Shown here: positions 4,701 to 10,960 of the stretch, in pieces
How the letters are laid out: each line of letters starts with the position of its first letter
How positions within the stretch are numbered: the stretch's first letter is position 1
Assembly: GCA_013202315.1 (NCBI GenBank)
Contig: JABMRZ010000380.1
Coordinates: 1 to 12,724 of the forward strand
Source: Candidatus Tariuqbacter arcticus
GTDB lineage: Bacteria; Electryoneota; Tariuqbacteria; Tariuqbacterales; Tariuqbacteraceae
Direction: 5' to 3'
Length of the DNA: 12,724 nt
Position numbers and translations under genes: made by a program
Notes under the pieces: model-generated
The model's input: the letters and a program-made list of their open reading frames with translations, nothing else
Database searches by the model: none
Told to the model about the DNA's origin: nothing

Positions 4701-6359
4701 ATGAGGAGAATTCATTACATTTTAGTAACTCTTTTAATTTGCTTAAGCCTATATGAAGTATCTTCTGCTCAACTTTCCGGTCCCTTGAGCGGAACTATAG
4801 GGCCTGGAACATACACGGTGATTGGAGATATTTTGGTGCAGAATGGTGATTCACTTACGATAGAGCCTGGAACTATTTTCCTTTTCGAAGGCAATTATGA
4901 ATTTGATATAAACGGTTACTTGTTCGCCGTTGGTATTGAAACAGACAGCATAAAGTTCATGCCAAGTGATTCAGATTCTACTTGGGGAGGTATCGACTTC
5001 AATGATTCAGCACATGATTCCAGCAAATTGGATTACTGTTTCATAAGTAGCGGGTCAGCATTAGGAATGGATCCCATTTTCGGCGGAGGTATATATATTA
5101 GTGCGACCAATCCAACTATTTCAAATTGTACTATAGCCGGGAATTCTGCATATATTGGTGGTGGAATTTTTTGTGGATCCTGTAGTCCAACTATTTCAAA
5201 TTGTTCTATAACCGAGAATTCAGCTGTTGCTGAAGGAGGTGGTATTGATTGTTGGAGTTCTAGCCCCACTATTTTAAACTGTATTATCAGCGGGAATTCA
5301 GCTGGTTCATTAGGTAGTGGGATAACATGTTATTCATTTTCTGACCCTCTTATAAGCAATTGCAACATTAGCGGGAATTCAGGTTCTGGAATTGGTCTAT
5401 GGAGATCATCTCCTAGTATAATAAATACCCATGTAGAAAATAATACAGGATTTGGTATCGATTGTAATTTTGCATCCATCCCGATAATTTCATACAGTAC
5501 AATTATGAATAATTCAAACAGTGGTATTGTATGTGATGATGGATCAAATCCTTTAATTGAATTTTGTACAATTAGTGCTAACAATTCCAATAACGATGGC
5601 GGTGGTATTGATTGTTGGGATTCTGACCCTATTATTTTAAACTGTATTATTAGCGGGAATTCGGCTGATGATGCTGGTGGTGGGATTTACTCAGCCTACT
5701 CCAGTCCAACCATTGTGAATACAATCATAGAAGGTAACACCGGCAACGGCGGTGTTTATTTTTATTATTCCCCTTATGCCTCCGTAACATACAGCGATTT
5801 TTACAATAACGAAAACGGCAATTTCACTGGCAATCCTACCGCAAATTTAGGTCAAATCGTATCCCAAAACGCCAACGGCGATTCCTGCGATGTGTTTTTC
5901 AATATATTCTTTGACCCTCTTTTTTACTTGACATCAGGTGATTCTGCTTATTTCCTGACAGTGAATTCCCCCTGCATTGATGCGGGCGACCCAACTTCTC
6001 CTTTTGATCCGGATAGCACAATTTCCGATATTGGAGTTTTCTACTATGATCAGAGCGGGACGCCCGTTTCGAGACAAGATATCTCTTTTAAACCCGGCGA
6101 GTTTACATTGTATGTTCCATATCCTAACCCGTTCAACCCGGTAACGAACCTTAATTTTTCCCTGCCGAATAATAGCTATGTTTCACTGATAGTCTATGAC
6201 ATTCAGGGCAGAGAAATAACACGCTTGATTGACGGTTTCCAACCCGCCGGGATATATCAAAGAACATTTGACGCCTCTGGATTAGCAAGCGGTATATACT
6301 TCGCATATCTGAAAGCTGAAGGCTTCAGCCAGACGCGGAAGTTATTATTGATAAAATAG
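4701..6359 (+). CDS. secreted right-handed beta-helix protein with C-terminal sorting domain (552 aa)
   Basis: Residues 1-23 are a signal peptide (MRR, hydrophobic core, cut after SSA). An N-terminal cap (about 24-110; GDSLTIEPGT, WGGIDF) leads into a parallel beta-helix (about 110-370) built from imperfect repeats of the type SPTISNCxIxGNSAxxGGGI, as in the pectate-lyase/NosD-like fold. The last ~85 residues form a FlgD-like / type IX secretion sorting domain: YPNPFNPVT, VYDIQGREITRL, DASGLASGIY, RKLLLIK. The protein is probably exported across both membranes and held at or released from the surface. Its ligand or substrate cannot be told; no obvious catalytic residues stand out. Start choice is firm (AAGGAGG, eight-base spacer). 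It looks like a chromosomal host-type gene beside mobile modules. Confidence 0.9.
   Translation: MRRIHYILVTLLICLSLYEVSSAQLSGPLSGTIGPGTYTVIGDILVQNGDSLTIEPGTIFLFEGNYEFDINGYLFAVGIETDSIKFMPSDSDSTWGGIDFNDSAHDSSKLDYCFISSGSALGMDPIFGGGIYISATNPTISNCTIAGNSAYIGGGIFCGSCSPTISNCSITENSAVAEGGGIDCWSSSPTILNCIISGNSAGSLGSGITCYSFSDPLISNCNISGNSGSGIGLWRSSPSIINTHVENNTGFGIDCNFASIPIISYSTIMNNSNSGIVCDDGSNPLIEFCTISANNSNNDGGGIDCWDSDPIILNCIISGNSADDAGGGIYSAYSSPTIVNTIIEGNTGNGGVYFYYSPYASVTYSDFYNNENGNFTGNPTANLGQIVSQNANGDSCDVFFNIFFDPLFYLTSGDSAYFLTVNSPCIDAGDPTSPFDPDSTISDIGVFYYDQSGTPVSRQDISFKPGEFTLYVPYPNPFNPVTNLNFSLPNNSYVSLIVYDIQGREITRLIDGFQPAGIYQRTFDASGLASGIYFAYLKAEGFSQTRKLLLIK
5238..5685 (+). repeat. near-identical internal repeat in the beta-helix gene
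   Basis: The segment starting at 5238 and the one starting at 5601 (offset 363 bp, 121 codons) are closely similar over about 85 bp at DNA level; both read GGTGGTATTGATTGTTGG and continue through a shared TTTTAAACTGTATTAT. They encode equivalent coils of the helix. Similarity at the nucleotide level points to a fairly recent internal duplication of coils. Confidence 0.7.
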
Positions 6360-6386
6360 TCTCAGGTCTCGAGTCTCAAGTCTCAT
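6359..6386 (+). repeat. four tandem 7-bp repeats (GTCTCNN)
   Basis: Read as GTCTCAG, GTCTCGA, GTCTCAA, GTCTCAT, with the first base shared with the stop codon of the beta-helix gene. It is a microsatellite between the stop codon and the terminator, with no evident function. Confidence 0.75.
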
Positions 6387-6391
6387 GATTT

Positions 6392-6413
6392 AAGCCCCGC
6401 CTTTGCGGGGCTT
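6392..6413. terminator. bidirectional intrinsic terminator
   Basis: AAGCCCCGC (6392-6400) pairs exactly with GCGGGGCTT (6405-6413) around a CTTT loop. ATTTTAT follows on the plus strand and AAATCATG on the minus side. It sits between the convergent beta-helix gene and the clamp-domain gene and probably serves both, more strongly the plus strand. Confidence 0.9.
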
Positions 6414-6416
6414 ATT

Positions 6417-6824
6417 TTATTGTGGCAGGCTCACCGGCATTATTAAGAGCCATGGGAAATCTTCCGGTTTAGCGGTGGCGATTTGGTAACTTCCATTCCC
6501 GGCTTTAATCGATATTCGGGTGTTATCCGGTCGAGTTTCAATATGAACTTCATCATGCGAAAGCACTTTCATGATTTCAAACATTTTGATTGCGGGGACG
6601 AGAGTACGGTGCTTTTCGCCGGTCTGAAATAAACTCCCCATGCCAACTCCGGCAACCGTGGTGAGTGATACTTCGAGGTCGGTGGAGGTGATTTTCAGCT
6701 TGCCTTCATCTTCCATTTCCCACAGTAAGCTTTGCAGAAGCGGTAAAGACGTCCGCTTGGGAATTATCTGGAGATGTGGGGTTAAGGCATTAACGAAATC
6801 TCTTGACGATACGATTAAATGCAT
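6417..6824 (-). CDS. DnaN-like sliding clamp, first domain only (135 aa)
   Basis: The sequence matches the N-terminal domain of the DNA polymerase III beta subunit: MHLIVSSRDFVNAL at the start, IPKRTSLPLLQSLLWEM, ITSTDLEVSLTT, LVPAIKMFEIMKVL and GSYQIATAKPEDFP at the domain end. A normal clamp has three such domains (about 370 residues) and closes as a dimer. This one stops some ten residues after domain 1, just before the terminator, so domains 2 and 3, including the usual peptide-binding groove, are missing. It may be a decayed phage or host gene, or a genuine one-domain protein. The ATG at 6824 has AAAGGA seven bases upstream, embedded in the end of the nuclease gene (4-base gap), so it is translated with the nuclease. 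A possible shifted frame near the end also stops within about 15 codons. Confidence 0.8.
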   Translation of the reverse strand: MHLIVSSRDFVNALTPHLQIIPKRTSLPLLQSLLWEMEDEGKLKITSTDLEVSLTTVAGVGMGSLFQTGEKHRTLVPAIKMFEIMKVLSHDEVHIETRPDNTRISIKAGNGSYQIATAKPEDFPWLLIMPVSLPQ

Positions 6825-6828
6825 TTAT

Positions 6829-7332
6829 TTATCCTTTCTCTTTATGTGTTGAAAACCTTCTGATTTCATATTGTCCTGCTGGTAGATCGTTCAACGGTAT
6901 CTTGCGATAGGATGACTTCCATTGACCATTATTGGTGCTGTTGAACCTTTCGGGATATTTGTTTTTATTCGCTTCCCACCATTCCTTGAATTCGTCATCG
7001 TTCTGCAGCCAGACCATTTCACCGTTTTCAATATTGATGAAGACGAAAAAATCGGCTTCGGAAGTATAGACCCAACCAGATCGTTTACCCACGACACTTT
7101 GTTCCTCGATCACGATTATCCCATCGCCGCGATAACTTGCCTTGACATCGACGGTGAAAGGTTCATAACCGAATACCACAAAATCGATATCCTTCCGGCG
7201 ATATTCCGGATCTGAACGCACATCCTCCCAGTCCCATTCCCAATAATCCTGTTGAAGCCAATTTAGGAAAAGTTCTTCACCAATTTTGCCTTTGGATAGG
7301 GACTTTTCCCAGGTAGTCCGATGATTTATCAT
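6829..7332 (-). CDS. PD-(D/E)xK-type nuclease (167 aa)
   Basis: Visible motifs fit the PD-(D/E)xK fold: a helix with GKIGEELFLNWL (E19/E20), then RKDIDFVV (D48 or D50), then FTVDVKAS with D62-x-K64 as the catalytic pair in its DxK variant, and Q78 (EEQS) further on. The C-terminal half, rich in Trp and acidic residues, is not recognised. It overlaps the preceding ParB-methyltransferase by four bases (ATGA, 7329-7332) and is followed after four bases by the clamp-domain gene, so all three are co-translated. The simplest reading is the restriction partner of that methyltransferase. A phage recombination nuclease or resolvase is the alternative. The family assignment is by motif only. Confidence 0.7.
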   Translation of the reverse strand: MINHRTTWEKSLSKGKIGEELFLNWLQQDYWEWDWEDVRSDPEYRRKDIDFVVFGYEPFTVDVKASYRGDGIIVIEEQSVVGKRSGWVYTSEADFFVFINIENGEMVWLQNDDEFKEWWEANKNKYPERFNSTNNGQWKSSYRKIPLNDLPAGQYEIRRFSTHKEKG

Positions 7333-8825
7333 ATTCCCATCCGCCGTTTGGTGATTTTGAAATATTTGTCGACCAGTTCAACACCATAATAATTCCAGCC
7401 CAGTTTTTGCGCAGCTATTGGAACCGCTCCGACTCCCATAAAAGGATCGCAGACGGTATCATTGGAACTGCCGGAATTCTTGAGGATGTATTCCATCAGT
7501 TCCACCGGTTTTTCAGCGGGATGGAAGTCGGAATGCGCAAGCCGGGGAATGCCGCGAATGACATTATCCAGCCGATTGTTGACTCTACGATTGCCGATTT
7601 TGTGAAAGACGATCATTTCATAGCTTTCACCCCAGATGTCAAGGTCACCGCTGCCCTTGTTTAGTTTATCCCAAATCAAAACAGTAGCGACAGCGCCGAA
7701 ATGCTTTGAAGTAATTTGCACAGTCTGAAACAAAGTCTTTATGCTACAAAAGATGTAAATGAAGGCATTGTCCTTAAGCTTGGGTTTTATGCCGCCACAC
7801 ATTTTATCGAGCAGAGCAAAGGCTTCTTCGGGGGTGTCATTTACGATGGGCACGGTAACCTCATTGTTAACTACTCGGCGATTGGAGACGAAGCTCTGAC
7901 CATAAGGCGGATCGGTCAAAACAATATCAATAGATTTATCCGAATATGTAGGAATGATACTGAGACAATCCCCGCAATCGAGGCGATTCTGCGCTTTCCT
8001 GTTTAGAGCGTCGATTCGCTGGCGAAGATAATCCTCGCTGTAGATGCCCTTGTAAATGTCGGCGCTGATTTCGGATATTATCTGTTCACGATTTTGAACC
8101 GCCGGATTGAGACATTCTTCCAGGATTTGGGTTAAGCGCTCATATTCGCGTAGTTTCTTACATTCCTGAATGAGCCGCCCGCCGCGTAGCTTGCCTTTCT
8201 CTTCCAAAATGCGCTTGACGATGAAAATCTGGTTGGCAGGCGAAAGCGGAAGGATGCTTTGAAACCACCCTAATTGCCAATCTACAGTTTGAAAAGTTTC
8301 AAAATCTTCTTGAAACGACTTTGAATCATTCTCTTGCAATTTTTTGTATTTTGTTTCAAAGCTGTTTTTTATTAGGTTAAGCGCTTCTTCCGGCAATCCC
8401 ATTATCCCTCTCAGGCGGGATACTTCGGAAAGGTCGATATCCAGCAATTCGGCGATTTCGCTCAAGGTCTTGCCCTGCTTCGAAAGCTTAGTCACATTTT
8501 CAGCGTCATCCAGGAAGGTCATAGGCAGCGCCGTCTCGCTGGCTCGATTCTCCTCATAAGCCCTTTTCATCAATTGGTCATCATCCGCAGGTTCTTGGAT
8601 AATCACCGACACCTCCTTGATTCCCAGCTTCCTGATGGCTGCCAATCGATGATTGCCGTTGAACAGCTTGAACCCCTCCCCGGCGGGAATCACCGACAAC
8701 GGGAAGGCTGCTTTATAGCTATTAGTTTTTATGCTCTTGATCAATTCCTCCACAAAGTGGGTATTGATTTCCCGCGTCCGGATACAGCTGGATATTTGTT
8801 CGACTTTGATTGTTTCCTGTTTCAT
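7329..8825 (-). CDS. ParB-domain / DNA methyltransferase fusion (498 aa)
   Basis: Residues ~5-80 form a ParB-type domain (FNGNHRLAAIRKLG at 55-68), followed by a helix-turn-helix (LSEIAELLDIDLSEVSRLRG, 121-140) and a linker. The C-terminal half is a beta-class amino-methyltransferase: motif IV DPPY at 305-308, motif I DPFMGVG at 460-466, with the target-recognition segment between them. DPPY implies N6-adenine or N4-cytosine methylation, using S-adenosylmethionine. Such ParB-methyltransferase fusions are known from phages and mobile elements. The long open frame reaches 9029, but the real start is ATG at 8825: AAAGGA lies five bases upstream, the ParB domain begins right there, and the upstream 68 codons are occupied by another small gene in a different frame. 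It overlaps the nuclease start by four bases. Confidence 0.88.
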   Translation of the reverse strand: MKQETIKVEQISSCIRTREINTHFVEELIKSIKTNSYKAAFPLSVIPAGEGFKLFNGNHRLAAIRKLGIKEVSVIIQEPADDDQLMKRAYEENRASETALPMTFLDDAENVTKLSKQGKTLSEIAELLDIDLSEVSRLRGIMGLPEEALNLIKNSFETKYKKLQENDSKSFQEDFETFQTVDWQLGWFQSILPLSPANQIFIVKRILEEKGKLRGGRLIQECKKLREYERLTQILEECLNPAVQNREQIISEISADIYKGIYSEDYLRQRIDALNRKAQNRLDCGDCLSIIPTYSDKSIDIVLTDPPYGQSFVSNRRVVNNEVTVPIVNDTPEEAFALLDKMCGGIKPKLKDNAFIYIFCSIKTLFQTVQITSKHFGAVATVLIWDKLNKGSGDLDIWGESYEMIVFHKIGNRRVNNRLDNVIRGIPRLAHSDFHPAEKPVELMEYILKNSGSSNDTVCDPFMGVGAVPIAAQKLGWNYYGVELVDKYFKITKRRMGI

Positions 8826-8830
8826 TTTTA

Positions 8831-8836
8831 TCCTTT
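8831..8836 (-). promoter_or_regulatory. ribosome binding site fixing the ParB-methyltransferase start
   Basis: AAAGGA on the minus strand, five bases before ATG 8825. The same AAAGGA sequence precedes the clamp-domain gene (6824) and the mod gene (9089), so it is the local norm. It supports 8825 rather than the GTG at 9029. Confidence 0.75.
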
Positions 8837-8844
8837 CAGTTTGA

Positions 8845-9029
8845 TTAATTCCAGGGTTTCTCCCGATAATACTTCCCATCCAATCCATATCCGACCACCA
8901 GTTTAGACGCCACCAGCTGCGCCACATCCGGCTGGAACAGAATAGTCTTGGGATTGCTGATGTGCACCCATTCACGATTTCCTTTTCGTTCCCATAGAAC
9001 TTGTCCGAATAGTAACTGTTATAATTCAC
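8845..9029 (-). pseudogene. small gene with probable one-base frameshift (about 61 aa when joined)
   Basis: In the frame one step away from the long open frame, 9018-8845 reads as convincing protein: VLWERKGNREWVHIS, NPKTILFQPDVAQLVAS, KLVVGYGLDGKYYREKPWN, then TAA. That frame has no ATG; its only start is GTG at 8967 (40 aa). The other frame begins at GTG 9029 with MNYNSYYSDK. The two join sensibly (SDKVLWERKG) if one base, for example a G, is missing near 9000. So this is either a frameshifted gene, a sequencing error, or a 40-aa gene starting inside. It ends 19 bases before the ParB-methyltransferase ATG and would be the first gene of that operon. The product is not recognised. Confidence 0.55.
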
Positions 9030-9088
9030 TTCCTTTCTTGACTTTTATCTCATATATTCCTATCTTACAGCAAAATTGAAAGGACATT
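9030..9088. promoter_or_regulatory. divergent promoter region between the two methyltransferase operons
   Basis: On the plus strand TTGACT (9038-9043) and TATCTT (9061-9066) are separated by 17 bp, a good sigma-70-type arrangement, placing the mod transcript start about 15 bases before its ATG. AAAGGA lies four bases before ATG 9089. The minus-strand operon must also start here or close by; its best boxes (TTGCTG and GATAAA) are weak. With such crowding, expression of the two operons may be linked. Confidence 0.55.
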
Positions 9089-10960
9089 ATGACAGAAACC
9101 GAAATAAAGTTCATCGAACCTACTCCTCCGGAAGAAGAAATCGAAATTCCCGAACAGCGGGAATTTGACGAAACCCCGGCGAGGTTCGGTGCTGTACCTG
9201 TCGACAAATTGCCCTTAGGATGGGAACAGGAAACCCGTAAGCGGGAAACCAAGATTACCAAATTTCAGCACCTGTATCCCCGCATTACTCTCCCCTTTCA
9301 AGAAGTCAAGCGGGTGGAATTTGGGCACAATGCGGAATTCCTGCGGCAAAATCATAACGACCCCAAGCTTAAAGCTCTTTTCCCCAGCGGCTCCAACCGC
9401 CTCTTCTTCGGTGATAACCTCCATATAATGCGCCAGCTCCCTTCCGAAAGCATCGACCTCATCTATATAGACCCGCCATTCTTTTCCGGCCGTAATTACA
9501 ATGTCATTTTCGGCGACAAAAACGAAGTCCGCAGTTTCACCGATATTTGGGAAGGCGGGATGCCCGGTTATCTCATCTGGCTCAACGCCCGCCTGGTGGA
9601 AATGAAACGATTACTCAAAGATACCGGCAGTATCTATGTCCATCTCGACTGGCATGCTTCCCATTATGTCAAAGTGGAAATGGATAAAATCTTTGGGAAT
9701 GATAACTTTCAAAATGAAATCATATATAATTATGGAAAATTTAGAGCATCAAAAGAAAGGTATAAAAGAGATTTTGAATCGCTTCTTTGGTACACTAAAG
9801 GAAATAAATGGCTCTTCAATCATGATGAAGTTCTTGATCCATATCAAGATGCAACAGATCGCAGATTTGATAAAGTTGATGAAAACGGAAACAGATATAA
9901 ATACCTTAAAGGAAGAAAAATTTTTATGCAAGGAGGCGCAACCCCTTCAAGCATTTGGAGAATGAGCAATCTGCAGATAAATGCTAAAGAATGTATTGGC
10001 TATCCGACACAAAAAACTGAGGAACTACTAAGTAAAATAATAACTGCATCTTCTAATGTGGGCGGCATCGTCGCCGACTTTTTCTGCGGGGGAGGCACAA
10101 CACCCGCTGTTGCTCAGCGTTTGAACCGCAGGTGGATTGCCGCGGATCAATCGCGTATTGCGGTGGCTATCACCGCCGACCGCATTTCCAAAGTAGTGGA
10201 GGAGAAAATCGGTAAAGTCTTTGCGGTACCTGATTTCACCATCGAACATTGGGGGATTTATGAGATACCGCTATTGGAAGAATTTGAAGATAAAAGATTT
10301 CGCGAGTTTGTAATACAGGCATACGGCGGCCGCACGGAAACTACATCACCGGATATTCACGGACTCCGCTATGGAGTTCCGCTTTATGTAGGTCTACCTT
10401 CAAGAAAATCCGGTATTACCAAAGATGATGTGGCGAAATTTGCCAAAGCCATCTTCGAGGAAAAACATGTGCATAACGGGACTATGCTGGCTTGGAATTT
10501 TTCCCCGGAAGCGCGCCGGGCGGTGGAGATTTTAGCGCTTCGTGAAAACCGCAGAATCGATTTTGTAAGGTTAAGCTTGGTGCGCTTGGAATCCGACGAG
10601 TTCCGGGAAAATGTGGTCTCCAAATCCAAAGAATACGGTGAGCTTTTAAGCTTTATCCAGCCGCCGCAGGTGCGGGTGAATATTAAGAGAATTGACAATC
10701 TTCGCTACGAATTCGATGTATCCGAAACGGTCAGTTTGAACCGCGAAGGTGTTATCGCCAATGTGCAGTGGGATTTCGATTACCGGGGAAGGTTCACCAC
10801 CACTCAGGGATATTCTTTTATGCGGGATAAAAAGACCGGAATGCCAATTTTAACCGTGGAAAAAACTTTCACTAAGGCAGGGAAATATACTATAGCTTGT
10901 TCGGTTCAAGACAATCTGGGCGGGGAACGAACGGAAATTATACCGATGGAGGTTAGCTGA
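9089..10960 (+). CDS. type III-like modification methyltransferase with PKD-like C-terminal domain (623 aa)
   Basis: Beta-class methyltransferase: motif IV DPPF at 128-131 (LIYIDPPFFSGRNYN), target-recognition region ~205-320, motif X-like YPTQKTEELL (305-314), motif I DFFCGGG at 330-336. This order and length fit Mod subunits of type III systems, which methylate adenine in an asymmetric site. After a family-specific region (~380-540) the last ~75 residues look like a PKD/Ig-type beta-sandwich (VQWDFDYRG, FTKAGKYTIACSVQDNLGG), which is unusual in a cytoplasmic DNA enzyme. Bases ~9700-10060, encoding the recognition domain, are clearly AT-richer than both flanks (my counts: 14/60 G+C at 9721-9780 against 36/60 at 9541-9600 and 10081-10140), suggesting domain exchange. 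The gene shares one base with the next (TGATG), an operon with Res. Confidence 0.9.
   Translation: MTETEIKFIEPTPPEEEIEIPEQREFDETPARFGAVPVDKLPLGWEQETRKRETKITKFQHLYPRITLPFQEVKRVEFGHNAEFLRQNHNDPKLKALFPSGSNRLFFGDNLHIMRQLPSESIDLIYIDPPFFSGRNYNVIFGDKNEVRSFTDIWEGGMPGYLIWLNARLVEMKRLLKDTGSIYVHLDWHASHYVKVEMDKIFGNDNFQNEIIYNYGKFRASKERYKRDFESLLWYTKGNKWLFNHDEVLDPYQDATDRRFDKVDENGNRYKYLKGRKIFMQGGATPSSIWRMSNLQINAKECIGYPTQKTEELLSKIITASSNVGGIVADFFCGGGTTPAVAQRLNRRWIAADQSRIAVAITADRISKVVEEKIGKVFAVPDFTIEHWGIYEIPLLEEFEDKRFREFVIQAYGGRTETTSPDIHGLRYGVPLYVGLPSRKSGITKDDVAKFAKAIFEEKHVHNGTMLAWNFSPEARRAVEILALRENRRIDFVRLSLVRLESDEFRENVVSKSKEYGELLSFIQPPQVRVNIKRIDNLRYEFDVSETVSLNREGVIANVQWDFDYRGRFTTTQGYSFMRDKKTGMPILTVEKTFTKAGKYTIACSVQDNLGGERTEIIPMEVS

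Noticed and set aside
5033..5590. Minus-strand open frames opposite the beta-helix repeats
   Set aside because: They reflect the periodic repeats of the plus-strand gene read backwards (recurring IPPP and EFP strings).
8826..9029. 68-codon N-terminal extension of the ParB-methyltransferase from GTG 9029
   Set aside because: The AAAGGA site and the start of the ParB domain fix the start at 8825, and the better coding signal upstream is in another frame.
9636..9965. 109-aa plus-strand open frame within mod
   Set aside because: It is a shadow of the AT-rich recognition domain of the methyltransferase, with low-complexity residues.
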